This document shows positions 5,693 through 5,789 of a stretch of DNA of 5,789 nucleotides, in pieces. The stretch is from Planctomycetota bacterium (GTDB lineage: Bacteria > Planctomycetota > UBA11346). The notes beneath the pieces were generated by a model that was not told where the DNA came from, searched no databases, and was given only the letters and a program-made list of their open reading frames with translations. The stretch is taken from NCBI GenBank assembly GCA_013816415.1, contig JACDEN010000107.1:2160-7948 (forward strand), in the 5' to 3' direction. Numbering within the stretch: the first letter of the stretch is position 1; the number at the start of each line of letters is the position of its first letter. The translations under genes and the position numbers were made by a program.

Positions 5693-5789
5693 GAAGCCGG
5701 TCGGCCGCATCTCGTCGAGGACGACGACGAGGCTCGAGATCTTCGGATCTTCGGCGGCGGCGTCGAGCGCGTTCAGGACGTCGCGCAGC
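5660..5789 (-). pseudogene. sppA: Fragment of signal peptide peptidase SppA
   Basis: Read from the window edge on the minus strand, 43 residues (LRDVLNALDAAAEDPKISS, then LVVVLDEMRPTGFATLREIAAAIE) match the N-terminal conserved block of the 67-kDa type SppA. That block normally reads as an Ala/Asp-rich helix, a hydrophobic strand, then a helix leading to an R-x-SGKPV segment. SppA is a membrane-bound serine protease that degrades cleaved signal peptides. The resemblance stops right after the Glu at 5660-5662; the next codons are antisense to the AraC-type gene and give VQAQALVRRARGRR instead of the expected continuation. The upstream part lies off window. This is a true gene cut by a rearrangement or, more likely, a chimeric join near a contig end. 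Confidence 0.65.

Overview
This is a GC-rich bacterial window. The combination of gene types points to the PVC superphylum (Planctomycetota or Lentisphaerota-like). The signs are an ECF sigma factor whose C-terminus runs through a membrane segment into a large extracytoplasmic domain, and a PhyH-type dioxygenase divergent from an AraC-type regulator. This placement is inferred from gene architecture, not from a phylogenetic marker. Both window ends cut through genes, and the right end looks chimeric, so this may be a short metagenomic or single-cell contig.

Layout from left to right: (1) 1-1256, minus strand, is a secreted protein of unknown function, cut off at its C-terminus by the window edge. 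(2) 1257-1564 is a gap with a short candidate reading frame, a 12-bp palindrome and a small hairpin. (3) 1565-3976, minus strand, is an 803-residue protein: an ECF sigma factor (about residues 1-195), a linker, one transmembrane segment, then a domain of about 530 residues that is a clear paralogue of the protein in (1). (4) 3977-4309 is non-coding, with a tract of 7-bp tandem repeats and a perfect 18-bp inverted repeat. (5) 4310-5155, minus strand, is a complete Fe(II)/2-oxoglutarate dioxygenase of the phytanoyl-CoA dioxygenase family. (6) 5156-5263 is a divergent promoter region. (7) From 5264, plus strand, is the N-terminal sensor half of an AraC-type regulator. (8) At 5660-5692 that gene runs into a minus-strand fragment of signal peptide peptidase SppA (5660-5789).

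Two functional units can be proposed. The first is a membrane-tethered sigma factor with its own extracytoplasmic domain, next to a free secreted copy of that domain. No separate anti-sigma gene is visible, so the fused domain may itself control the sigma factor, and the free copy may share its ligand or partner. A good ribosome binding site before an internal ATG at 3226 suggests that the fused gene could also yield the secreted domain alone. The second unit is a regulator/dioxygenase pair, probably for oxidation of a small organic substrate under control of the AraC-type protein. Nothing in the sequence links the two units.
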